Source of the DNA: Gemmatimonadaceae bacterium | GTDB taxonomy: Bacteria; Gemmatimonadota; Gemmatimonadetes; Gemmatimonadales; Gemmatimonadaceae | Length of the DNA stretch: 64,000 nt | Direction of reading: 5' to 3' | Assembly: GCA_036496605.1 (NCBI GenBank) | Contig: DASXKV010000050.1 | Location: 62,001 to 126,000 of the forward strand | Part shown: positions 44,551-53,043 of the stretch, one piece after another | Position numbering within the stretch: position 1 is the stretch's first letter | Layout: each line of letters opens with the position of its first letter | Notes under the pieces: model-generated | Told to the model about the DNA's origin: nothing | The model's database searches: none | The model's input: only the letters and a program-made list of their open reading frames with translations | Translations under genes and position numbers: made by a program

Positions 44551-46299
44551 ATGCTCAACATCGCACAGTACCGCCTGACTCCCGTCGCCGTCCGGATGCT
44601 GATGCTCCTTCTCGTCGCGCCCGCGTCGGTACTCGCTCAAGCAGCCACGGAGCAACCGGCGGCGGTGGTGCCGCTACCGGCGACGCGGCTCCCGCGCACG
44701 CATCAGCCGCGACCGACGAGCGCCGCGATCTCCGCCGGCGACCTGATGACCCGCCTCTACATCTTCGCCGACGATTCGATGCAGGGACGCGAGGCCGGGA
44801 CCATCGGGAGCGTGAAGGCGACGGCGTACATCGCCGGCGAGTTGAAGCGAATGGGGCTCGAGCCCGCGGGCGACAGCGGGACCTACTTCCAGGTGCTGCC
44901 ATTCAAGATGCGCTCGGTCGATACGAATTCCGTAATCACCGTCGGTGACGTTAGGCTCCCGTTCGGACACGAATGGGGCTCGGCGCCGCCGACGGACATC
45001 GTCTTGCACGATCAACCGATCGTCTACGGCGGCGTGCTCGGCGACTCGAGCTTCATTCCACTGGACTCGCTCAAGGGCAAAGTCGTCGTCGCTCGCCTGT
45101 CGCCGACGAACATTCAGGGCGGGCTGCGCGTCATCGGCGAGGTCGCGTCGAAAAGCGCCGGCGTCATCGTCGTGGGGCCGGCGCAGTTTCTTTCCTTCTT
45201 CACGCAGCCGCAGCAGTACCTCGACGAGCCCGGCGCGTCGTCGGGCCCGCTCGGCTCCATGATCTACGTATCCGACAGCGCCGCGGCGCGTCTCTTCGAG
45301 ACGCCGTTAGGCACGCTTGCTGTCGGCGGCGCGGGAAAGCCGGTTGGCATCGAGATCCACGTGCGAACGGAGCCGACCCCCTACGCCGCTCGCAATGTCG
45401 TCGCCATTCTGCCGGGGAGCGATCCGAAGCTGCGCGGCGAATACGTCGCGATCGGCGCGCACACCGATCACATCGGCTTCAATCACACACCGGTCGACCA
45501 CGACTCGATCCGCATCTACAACCACACCGTCAGGCCGGGCGGCGCCGAGCAGCAGGGAGCGCGCGCAACACCGGAGCAGCAAGTCGAGGTGAACAAGGAG
45601 CTCGCCGCGTGGCGCGCGGCGCATCCGGGCGAGACACGGATCGATTCGATCTACAACGGCGCGGACGACGACGGCAGCGGCACAGTGACCGTGCTCGAGA
45701 TCGCGGAAAAGATGGCGTCACTCCGGCCGGCGCCGAAGCGGTCGATGCTGTTCGTGTTTCACGTCGGCGAGGAGAAGGGCCTCCTCGGGTCGAAGTATTT
45801 CACCGATCATCCGACAGTGCCGCGCGACTCGATCGACGCGCAGCTCAACATGGACATGGTCGGCCGTGGCGATGCGTGGGACCAGACTGGCGTCGACAAG
45901 ACCGGCAAGCCGTTGCACGGCGGTCCGCGTTCGTTGATGCTCGTCGGATCGCGGCGTCTCTCGACGGAGCTCGGCGATCTCGTCGAGCGGGTGAACACCG
46001 AGGGGAAGCATGGCCTCGCGTTCGACTACTCATTCGACGCGAATGGTCATCCGGAGAACGTCTATTGTCGGAGCGATCATTACGAGTACGCTCGCTACGG
46101 CATTCCGATCGTGTTCTTCACGACGGGCGTACACTCGGACTATCACCAGGTGACGGACGAGCCGGAGTACATCGATTACGATCACATGTCGCGCATCGCG
46201 TCGTTCATCGAGGACGTCGCGCTTCACGTCGCGAGTCTCGATCATCGAATCGTGGTCGATCACGCAAAGCCGGACCCGCGCGGCTCGTGTCAACAATGA
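44551..46299 (+). CDS. Secreted M28-family zinc aminopeptidase
   Basis: 582 residues from the ATG at 44551, which starts the signal peptide (LMLLLVAPASVLAQA). A PA-like insert (VLGDSSFIPLDSLKGKVVVARL) follows, then metal ligands in order: GAHTDH, DDDGSGTVTVLEIAE, HVGEEKGLLGSKYF, QLNMDMVGR, and the final YHQVTDE. Probably cuts N-terminal residues from peptides outside the cytoplasm. It follows the RibD-like gene by 35 bp. Confidence 0.92.
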   Translation: MLNIAQYRLTPVAVRMLMLLLVAPASVLAQAATEQPAAVVPLPATRLPRTHQPRPTSAAISAGDLMTRLYIFADDSMQGREAGTIGSVKATAYIAGELKRMGLEPAGDSGTYFQVLPFKMRSVDTNSVITVGDVRLPFGHEWGSAPPTDIVLHDQPIVYGGVLGDSSFIPLDSLKGKVVVARLSPTNIQGGLRVIGEVASKSAGVIVVGPAQFLSFFTQPQQYLDEPGASSGPLGSMIYVSDSAAARLFETPLGTLAVGGAGKPVGIEIHVRTEPTPYAARNVVAILPGSDPKLRGEYVAIGAHTDHIGFNHTPVDHDSIRIYNHTVRPGGAEQQGARATPEQQVEVNKELAAWRAAHPGETRIDSIYNGADDDGSGTVTVLEIAEKMASLRPAPKRSMLFVFHVGEEKGLLGSKYFTDHPTVPRDSIDAQLNMDMVGRGDAWDQTGVDKTGKPLHGGPRSLMLVGSRRLSTELGDLVERVNTEGKHGLAFDYSFDANGHPENVYCRSDHYEYARYGIPIVFFTTGVHSDYHQVTDEPEYIDYDHMSRIASFIEDVALHVASLDHRIVVDHAKPDPRGSCQQ

Positions 46300-46323
46300 G
46301 ACGCTGCGGAAATCGTTGCTGAC

Positions 46324-47967
46324 TTATCGCAGCCCGTAGACGACGACCTGATTCGAGAACGTAGGCAGATACACGTGGCCGTTGGCGATCGTCGGCGACG
46401 CGAATTTGGCGTAGTAGCCGGCGCCGTCACGGGCGAGATTCTGCTGATTGTTCCAGAGCTGCTTCGTGACGTCGTTCGCGTCGAATGCCCGCAGAATACC
46501 AGTGCTCACCGCATGCGCGGCGTCGCCACCGGACGCGTATGATGCCCAGAGGATACCCGTGCCGTCCTTGCTTCCGTTGGATGACACCGACAGCACCGCT
46601 CCGTTCTGTCCTGTCGGTCCGCCCACGTTGAACAGAGTCTGGCCGCTCTGATTCAGCTGGTTGCTACTGCGGTCGAATGGGATAGCACGCAACGCATCAT
46701 TCTCGGACCACACATAGACGAATTCCTTGGTGGAACCTTTGTAGTACGCGGGCTGACAGTGCATGTTCGCATTCGCGCTCAACGAGATGACTTGCTGCAC
46801 CCGGTTGCCTGACGACTGGTAGCCGCCCATGTCATCCTTGTTCAACAAGTAGAGAGTGCCGTTCTTGTCGCCCGTGAAGAAGTAACTCGAATTGGGAATC
46901 AGCATCGCACCTGGGCCACCGTAATCCAGGTCGTTGTCGTTGAGGTATTGGTAATTGTTGGGGGTGAAGTAGCTTGCGACGTGCAACGTCGCTCCGGTCG
47001 GCGTCAGTTTCAGGGCGCTCTCGCCGCGATCCTGCAGGCTCGTCGGATCACCGTTGTTCCCTACGGTGCCGTTTCCGACGACCACGAACAGGTTGCCCTG
47101 CGCGTCAGCGGCCATGCCGACTCCGCTCTCCCACAGGCCTCCGGCGCTTCCGTCGGGCGTCGCGTTGTAGACGATTCGCTGTTGTAGCGTGGCGGCGTCG
47201 TATCCCAGGATCCATCCGTGATACGGTCCCCAATCGCAGTGAGATGAAAACGTGACATACACGACGCCGTCGAGCAGCGTTAGGCCCTGGCGCTGGTTCT
47301 GGCGTTGAGCATCGAATGCGATCACGCCGTTGACGCTGCCATCGCCATTGCCGCCGTAGGTGGCACTGATTGCGACGGGGCTACCAGGCAATTCATTTCC
47401 GCTGACGATGTCGACGGCGTGGAGGTGTTGCACGAACGTGCTGTCGGCGGTGCTGCGCGCAACGAAATAAATGGCGTGTCTCGCCGCGTCGATCACTGGC
47501 GTGCCGACGATTCCGAGATTGCCGCTGAAATCCGCGTACGTCCCACCACACGCTCCGCTCAGGTCGGTATTCTTGGTCGGCCGCATGCCGGGCGCCGTGA
47601 AGCTTTTTCGCCAGTACAGTTGTCCGTTGTCCCCGTCATAGGCGTACAGCGTATTACTGACCGTGGCGATGTAGGCCACGTTGTGCGCGCCGTTGCCGAT
47701 GCTGACGTTGCCGACGACCAACGGCTGGGCATACACCTGGTCGTCCACGGCGAGCCCGAACACTCTGCCGAAGTGCTGCGCGTCCACATTGCTCGTCGTC
47801 AACAGCGTTTCGTTGCTGTTCCACCCCGTCCGGGTGTTGTCGTTATGCTGCGTGAGCACCGAGACAGATTGGGGATTCGACGTGCTGCTGTCGTTCGCGC
47901 GATCGGTGATTGCGCTCTTGCAGGCAACCACCCAGGCGACGGCGACAAGCACAGTGCGTTTGTCCAT
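46324..47967 (-). CDS. PQQ-type beta-propeller lipoprotein
   Basis: 547 residues from the ATG at 47967. A lipobox VVACKS at about residue 15 indicates lipidation. Repeated propeller blades contain NTLYAYDGDNGQLYWRKSF, GWILGYDAATLQQRIVYN and GTLYLLNKDDMGGYQ. The sequence resembles outer-membrane quinoprotein-like proteins that lack the dehydrogenase catalytic triad. Possibly a binding or scaffold protein. The upstream frame to 48120 is Arg/Ser-rich and not part of it. Confidence 0.8.
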   Translation of the reverse strand: MDKRTVLVAVAWVVACKSAITDRANDSSTSNPQSVSVLTQHNDNTRTGWNSNETLLTTSNVDAQHFGRVFGLAVDDQVYAQPLVVGNVSIGNGAHNVAYIATVSNTLYAYDGDNGQLYWRKSFTAPGMRPTKNTDLSGACGGTYADFSGNLGIVGTPVIDAARHAIYFVARSTADSTFVQHLHAVDIVSGNELPGSPVAISATYGGNGDGSVNGVIAFDAQRQNQRQGLTLLDGVVYVTFSSHCDWGPYHGWILGYDAATLQQRIVYNATPDGSAGGLWESGVGMAADAQGNLFVVVGNGTVGNNGDPTSLQDRGESALKLTPTGATLHVASYFTPNNYQYLNDNDLDYGGPGAMLIPNSSYFFTGDKNGTLYLLNKDDMGGYQSSGNRVQQVISLSANANMHCQPAYYKGSTKEFVYVWSENDALRAIPFDRSSNQLNQSGQTLFNVGGPTGQNGAVLSVSSNGSKDGTGILWASYASGGDAAHAVSTGILRAFDANDVTKQLWNNQQNLARDGAGYYAKFASPTIANGHVYLPTFSNQVVVYGLR

Positions 47968-48176
47968 GAGCGCGCTCAGAGGCCTCGGTGAAATCGCGAC
48001 GCAGACGTGCACGCTGATGGTCGCGCTGACGATCAGTTTGCGCCGGGACGATAATAAGCGAACCGGGCTGCGGGGCGGCAAGGGGCCGCCGGCGTGAGTC
48101 GACTGGTACCGATGGGCCAATATGAACTCGACGACACCGAGCGAAGATTCGAAAGGCGAGCCGCTCGAGGTGCCGA

Positions 48177-48677
48177 ATGTTCGCTGCTGCCCATATTAGA
48201 AAGTTTTCATCGATCATCGCGCTAGCTGCCTGTGCCGGAGCCTTTGCCATGGCAAGCGCGCAGGAGCAGCAGCCGGTGCCGGTCAAGACGCAGCCGGCCC
48301 GATCGCGCTCGGCTCCGTATAAAGACCCGGAGCTCGCGACCGTGGTCGGCGTTCTCGTGCCGGGTGGCGGGCAGCTCTATGCCGGGCGGTACGGGAAGGG
48401 GCTCGGACTCTTTGCCGCGAGCGCGGTCGGCGTCGCCCTCGCGCTCGACTCCAGGCACAGCAACCGGTGCAGCGTCGGCATCTCGTGCAGCAGCGACGCG
48501 CTCAAGGCCGGCGGGATCGTGATCGCGGCGCTGGGCTGGGGCTTCGGTTGGGCGACGGCGGCCCGCGACGCGCGTAAGCAGAATTCGCAAATGCTCAACA
48601 ACGCCAGGTCGTGGGTGCCATTCCTCGAGCGGCGGGATGGACGGTTGCTGGCGGGCCTCGCTCTGGCAACACGATAG
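48177..48677 (+). CDS. Exported small membrane protein, DUF5683-like
   Basis: 166 residues. Signal peptide (SSIIALAACAGAFAMASAQ), a proline-rich linker, then the motif VLVPGGGQLYAGRYGKGLGLFAASAVGVALALD, typical of small proteins with a PGxGQ(L/F)Y box, and a second helix AGGIVIAALGWGFGWATAA. Function unknown; found beside envelope genes in many phyla. Confidence 0.65.
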   Translation: MFAAAHIRKFSSIIALAACAGAFAMASAQEQQPVPVKTQPARSRSAPYKDPELATVVGVLVPGGGQLYAGRYGKGLGLFAASAVGVALALDSRHSNRCSVGISCSSDALKAGGIVIAALGWGFGWATAARDARKQNSQMLNNARSWVPFLERRDGRLLAGLALATR

Positions 48678-48734
48678 CGCAAGGGTTCGACCATAGATTG
48701 CTTCTTGGCGAGGTAGGGCGAGACCAAGGAGCCA

Positions 48735-49205
48735 GTGAAGCGATCAGCGGTGATCTCGGCGAATGGCCAGTATCGTTATGCGCTGCGCCGAGTGTGGGCC
48801 CCGGCGAAAGGAAGTGTCCTGTTCATCGGGCTCAACCCGTCGACGGCCGATCATCGCGTCGACGACCCAACGATTCGCCGCTGCGTGCAGTTCGCGCGGA
48901 CGTGGGGGTTTGGCCGGCTTGCGGTGGCGAATCTCTTCGCGTTGCGAACATCCTCGCCGCGCGGACTTCGTCGCGTGAACGATCCCGTCGGTCCGCGCAA
49001 TGATCGCTGGCTACGTCAGCTGATCGACGACGCCGCGGTAGTCGTCGCGGCGTGGGGCAACGGCGGCGCATATCTCGAGCGAGATCGAATGGTGCTCGGG
49101 ATGATCCGCCGGCCGCGATGCCTAGGCATCAGCAAGCGCGGATTCCCACGGCATCCACTTTACATCCGCTCGACCACAGCGCTGATCGACCTTTCCGAGG
49201 CCTAA
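48735..49205 (+). CDS. DUF1643-domain protein
   Basis: 156 residues that match the family throughout: LFIGLNPSTADHRVDDPTIRRCVQFARTWGFGRLAVANLFALRTSSPRGLR, then AWGNGGAYLERDRMV and KRGFPRHPLYIRS. Often encoded on plasmids, phages and in accessory regions; role unknown. GTG start at 48735. The stop is 3 bp into GGCCTAACG. Confidence 0.88.
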   Translation: MKRSAVISANGQYRYALRRVWAPAKGSVLFIGLNPSTADHRVDDPTIRRCVQFARTWGFGRLAVANLFALRTSSPRGLRRVNDPVGPRNDRWLRQLIDDAAVVVAAWGNGGAYLERDRMVLGMIRRPRCLGISKRGFPRHPLYIRSTTALIDLSEA

Positions 49206-49394
49206 CGTCTTGCGCAATTGATGTTCATCGCCGAATCCGACGACAGCGACGAGCCGCCATACCACGTACGCGATGAAGAAGACGTCCTCGCGGAGGGCGC
49301 TCACCGTGTTGCGCAGTTGGCGCATGCGGTTCTTATTTGACGCGCCCGCACCGACGTCGCGACCCAAAACACCACAATTGGAGCGGAAGGGTCG

Positions 49395-49817
49395 ATGCGC
49401 CTAACGCGAGTGACACACGTTGCGATTGCTGTTCTCCTGTTCTGCTCGAGCCGATTGAGTTCCGCGCAGGCGGCAACGCAGGGCGTCGTACGACCGCATG
49501 AGGTCCTCAAACAGGTCGTGACGGGGATGCCGCGGGACTCGGCGCAGGAAATTCGCGTGATCACCGCGATCTTTCAGGCGGGCGACAAAACCGTGTTCCA
49601 CACGCATCGGCAGCCCGTCACGGTTTATGTCCTCGAGGGCACGTTCACGCTGGAGATGGAGGGACGGAAGCCAGCCACGGTCCGAGCCGGCGAGGCGTTC
49701 GTCGAACCGCCGAACGTTCGCATGACGGGTCACGACTACAGCGCGACGGGGCGGACGCGGGTCGTTGTTTTTTACGTCAGCGAGCCGCGTGCGCCGTTCC
49801 TCGACCCGATTTCCTAG
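49395..49817 (+). CDS. Exported cupin-domain protein
   Basis: 140 residues. Signal peptide (VTHVAIAVLLFCSSRLSSAQA). Cupin motif 1 appears as FQAGDKTVFHTHRQPVTVYVLEG with two His and motif 2 as PATVRAGEAFVEPPNVRMTGHD. Probably a small metal-binding enzyme or sensor in the periplasm. Start ATG at 49395 is preceded by GGAGCGGAAGGGTCG, a purine-rich ribosome-binding region. Confidence 0.8.
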   Translation: MRLTRVTHVAIAVLLFCSSRLSSAQAATQGVVRPHEVLKQVVTGMPRDSAQEIRVITAIFQAGDKTVFHTHRQPVTVYVLEGTFTLEMEGRKPATVRAGEAFVEPPNVRMTGHDYSATGRTRVVVFYVSEPRAPFLDPIS

Positions 49818-49949
49818 CCCGCCTGCAGTGTCCGGACAGCCGGTCTGCGCCTAGCCGTCGACGACTCGCCTAACGGCAACTGGCCCTCAACGTTTGTGGG
49901 CCCTTACGCGATATTCATAGGCAAGTCCCACACAACGGAGAAACTGAAC

Positions 49950-51539
49950 ATGCACAGACGCATCGTCCCGCTCTGTGCAGCGCTGTCGCTTGTGGCCGCC
50001 GCGAGTGTCGCGGCCCAGCGGCCTGTGCTGCCAGGAGAACGGGGGCGCGCGGGAGCCGTCGAGAATCCCCGCGAAGACTCGACCGGCATTCCCGCGATCG
50101 AGAAGGTATCGACGACGACTCACAACGTCACCGTCGGCGGCCAGGCGTTCGCCTATACGACGAACGCCGGCACGATGGTGATCCGGGATGACGAAGGCCG
50201 CCCGAAGGGCACCGTCTTCTACGTCGCTTACACGCGTGACAAGGAGGACGCCGCGCGCCGTCCGGTGACCTTCTTCTTCAATGGCGGACCGGGCTCGGCG
50301 TCGATCTGGCTGGACATGGGCCTCATGGCGCCGCGGCATCCGGAGATGGGCCCGAATGGCGCGCAGCCCGCGCCGCCATACGACCTCGTCGACAATCCGT
50401 ACTCGCCGCTCGACGTCACCGACCTCGTCCAGGTCGACGCGATGATGACTGGTTATTCACGACCCGGCCCGGGCGTGAAGGTGGCGGATTTCACGGGCGC
50501 GACGAACGACATCAAGATGTTCGGCCAGTTCATCCGGAACTACCTCGACAAGTACAACCGCTGGGCGTCACCGAAGTACCTCTTCGGCGAGAGCTACGGG
50601 ACCTTCCGGTCGGCGGGCCTCGCGTCCGAGTTGCAGAGCGGCGAAGGGATCGAGCTCAACGGCATCATGCTCCTTGGCACTGTGCTCGATTTCCAGAACA
50701 TCCTGACGTCGCCATCGAACGACCTATCGTATGAGTGCTTCCTCCCGACGTACACGGCGACGGCGTGGTATCACAAGAAGCTTCCAGCCGATCTCCAGCG
50801 CCTGAGCCTCGACCAGGCGGTTCAGCAAGCTCGAACGTACGCTTTCGGGGATTACATGGCTGCGCTCGCGAAGGGGAACACCCTGTCGCAGGCCGAGCGA
50901 AACACGGTGGCGCAGCAGGTCTCGCGGCTCACGGGCGTTTCGCTTCAGTATGTTCTCAACACGAACCTGCGCGTCGACCCCGGCACCTTCCGGACCGAGT
51001 TGATGCGCGGCTCGCGCGAGACGGTGGGCCGATACGACAGCCGCATGATCGGTCTCAACGGTAACGCGGCGAGCCAGCGCCAGGATTACGACCCGTCGGA
51101 CGTGGCGCCCTCCGGTGCGTTCATGTCGGCGTTCATGCGCTATCTGCACGGCGAGCTCGGATACACCAGCGATTTGCAGTACTACATGGGTGGGCACGCC
51201 GGACGGTGGGACTATTCGTCGCTGATTGGACCGGGCAATCTCGGCGGCGGCTATCCGAGCGAGACCGAGTCGCTCCGCGAGGCGATGGCGAAGAATCCGT
51301 ATCTGCGCGTGATGGTCGGCGCTGGGTACTACGATATGGCGACGCCGTTTGCGAACGCGGAATACACGTTCAATCATCTCGGGTACGATCAGACGTATCG
51401 CGACCGTGTGGAGTTCAAGTACTACGAGAGCGGCCACATGGCGTACCTGAATCAGGATTCGGCGAAGCAGCTCAAAGCGGACATCGCCAACTTCATCAGG
51501 ACGACGGCGCATCCAACCACGACGGTGAGCTCGAGGTAG
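49950..51539 (+). CDS. Secreted S10-family serine carboxypeptidase
   Basis: 529 residues from the ATG at 49950 (upstream frame from 49896 lacks a signal; this start gives IVPLCAALSLVAAASVAAQ). The catalytic serine is in LFGESYGTFRSAG near residue 215; FFFNGGPGSASIWLD is the oxyanion-region signature of the family; the histidine is in YESGHMAYLN, and the Asp lies before it in the MVGAGYYDMATPF segment. Removes C-terminal residues from peptides in an acidic environment; several such genes are typical in Gemmatimonadota. Confidence 0.92.
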   Translation: MHRRIVPLCAALSLVAAASVAAQRPVLPGERGRAGAVENPREDSTGIPAIEKVSTTTHNVTVGGQAFAYTTNAGTMVIRDDEGRPKGTVFYVAYTRDKEDAARRPVTFFFNGGPGSASIWLDMGLMAPRHPEMGPNGAQPAPPYDLVDNPYSPLDVTDLVQVDAMMTGYSRPGPGVKVADFTGATNDIKMFGQFIRNYLDKYNRWASPKYLFGESYGTFRSAGLASELQSGEGIELNGIMLLGTVLDFQNILTSPSNDLSYECFLPTYTATAWYHKKLPADLQRLSLDQAVQQARTYAFGDYMAALAKGNTLSQAERNTVAQQVSRLTGVSLQYVLNTNLRVDPGTFRTELMRGSRETVGRYDSRMIGLNGNAASQRQDYDPSDVAPSGAFMSAFMRYLHGELGYTSDLQYYMGGHAGRWDYSSLIGPGNLGGGYPSETESLREAMAKNPYLRVMVGAGYYDMATPFANAEYTFNHLGYDQTYRDRVEFKYYESGHMAYLNQDSAKQLKADIANFIRTTAHPTTTVSSR

Positions 51540-51746
51540 CGTTTCGCGTCGTACAAATTCGGTGAATGAGGATACGCTCCGGTGCCGCGTGGTAGTGCGC
51601 AGTATCGGAGCGCTTCTTACGCCCGATCGGGCTGGCTCGATTGAGCCCTCATGGACCTGGGGAGCGTCGCTGCGAGCACCGCGAGGCTGGGCAGGAGTTT
51701 GTGCATGTTATAAACTGTAGCTGGAAGCCGCGGAGCGCGAGGACGT

Positions 51747-52211
51747 ATGAATCGAACGCTGGCATCCATTAGTGCAATCCAACGCGGCGACGTCGCAGAG
51801 GTGCGCGCACTCCTTGCCGCACATCCAGAGCTCGCCACTGCGCGCGACGACACTGGCGCGACGGGTCTGCACTACGCTGCGTTCAATGCGAATCGCGAGA
51901 TCATCGACGCGCTCATCGCCGCCGGCGGAGACGTGAACGCTCGCGACGCACGACACGGCGCAACGCCAGCTGGCTGGGCCGTCCACTTCATGCGCGAGCG
52001 CGGCGGCTTGCTCGCGATCGAGATCGAGGATGTCCGCTTCGCGATCGAGCGAGGGGATGTCGACTGGGTCGATCGACTCGTGACGCGTCATCCGGCATTG
52101 CTCGACGCCGTTGACCGTGAGGGCAAGCCGCTGCGCCAACATGCGGAGGAAAGCTCCAGTCCCCGGATCCGACAGATCTTTGACGTTCGTGCGATTGCGC
52201 GCGATGCGTAA
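51747..52211 (+). CDS. Small ankyrin-repeat protein
   Basis: 154 residues with two to three ankyrin units: RGDVAEVRALLAAHPELATARDDTGATGLHYAAFNANREIIDALIAAGGDVNARD, then a third partial repeat in the second half (FAIERGDVDWVDRLVTRHPALLDAVD). Protein-contact module of unknown partner. Confidence 0.75.
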   Translation: MNRTLASISAIQRGDVAEVRALLAAHPELATARDDTGATGLHYAAFNANREIIDALIAAGGDVNARDARHGATPAGWAVHFMRERGGLLAIEIEDVRFAIERGDVDWVDRLVTRHPALLDAVDREGKPLRQHAEESSSPRIRQIFDVRAIARDA

Positions 52212-52578
52212 CGGCGAGCGCGCATCTCGCTGTCGTTTCTGCTCGATCTCGTCATCTCCACTTTTCTCCTCGCATACCTGTTCGGCCGCAAGCCGCTTGG
52301 TCGAGTGCGAGTCATTTCTCATTGCGCCGTCGTTTTGCTCCTTGGACTATGTGTGATATTCCCGCGGTGAACGAGAGCCTGGGCGGCGAAGCCGAGCGCC
52401 TCTGGCACACGGCGCACGAAGCCATCATCATGATTGGTAGCATGCTGCTCGCGATATCGTCGGTGATGCCGCTGCTCGTGCTCGAGCGGCGCGCAGCGCA
52501 GGTGTTGGCGGTTCGCGCGGCCTGAGGCCGCGGAAGGCGGACTCGGTGCAAGCATGAAGGCCCTAACGCGGGAGACAT
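52212..52578. other. Stretch with a start-less membrane-like reading frame
   Basis: Directly after the ankyrin stop and in the same frame, about 50 codons encode ISLSFLLDLVISTFLLAYLF and VISHCAVVLLLGLCVIF, a two-helix membrane peptide ending at a TGA (52367-52369). It has no ATG, GTG or TTG start. It may be a decayed gene or be read only by a CTG start. The rest to 52578 holds no convincing gene and a CCTAACG at 52562. Confidence 0.35.
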
Positions 52579-53043
52579 ATGCCTGATCGCGCGACACCGG
52601 AAACGCGCGGCGCCATCGTCGACGGGACCGACGCTGTCGTCGCCACGCTCTCGGCGCGACTCGACGCGCTCCTTGCATCGTGGCAACTCGCGATCGATTC
52701 GAAACGCAAGGCGCCCGTTGGTACGGACAAGGTGAGGACCCCGACTGAGGTGCTCGCGGAGCTCGAGCGCGATCTCGCCGATCTCGAGCGACGTTGCGCG
52801 GACCAGCGACAGGCCTCCGAAGTCGAGACACAAGCCGCGGGCGATTGGGAACGTCGCGCGATGTCAGCCGTGCAGGATGGCCGCGACGATGTGGCGCGTG
52901 AGGCGCTCAATCAGCTCCGGAATCACCTGGACACCGCGAAACAGCTTGCAACCGAAGCGAGCGAGTTGGAAGTGCTGCGTGACTCCTATCGAAATGCGGT
53001 GAAAGCCGTTCGAGTGACAAGCGTCGGCGCCGCCACGGCGTGA
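52579..53043 (+). CDS. Coiled-coil hypothetical protein upstream of the fusion enzyme
   Basis: 154 residues, strongly helical and charged (EVLAELERDLADLERRCADQ, DDVAREALNQLRNHLDTAKQLATEASELEVLRDSYRN). The TGA overlaps the GTG start of the next gene by 4 bp (GTGA), a translationally coupled pair. It may assist or regulate the fused enzyme downstream. No family recognised. Confidence 0.65.
   Translation: MPDRATPETRGAIVDGTDAVVATLSARLDALLASWQLAIDSKRKAPVGTDKVRTPTEVLAELERDLADLERRCADQRQASEVETQAAGDWERRAMSAVQDGRDDVAREALNQLRNHLDTAKQLATEASELEVLRDSYRNAVKAVRVTSVGAATA

Noticed and set aside
47968-48120. N-terminal extension of the propeller lipoprotein to 48120
   Set aside because: The lipoprotein signal begins at the ATG at 47967; the upstream part is Arg-rich and not signal-like.
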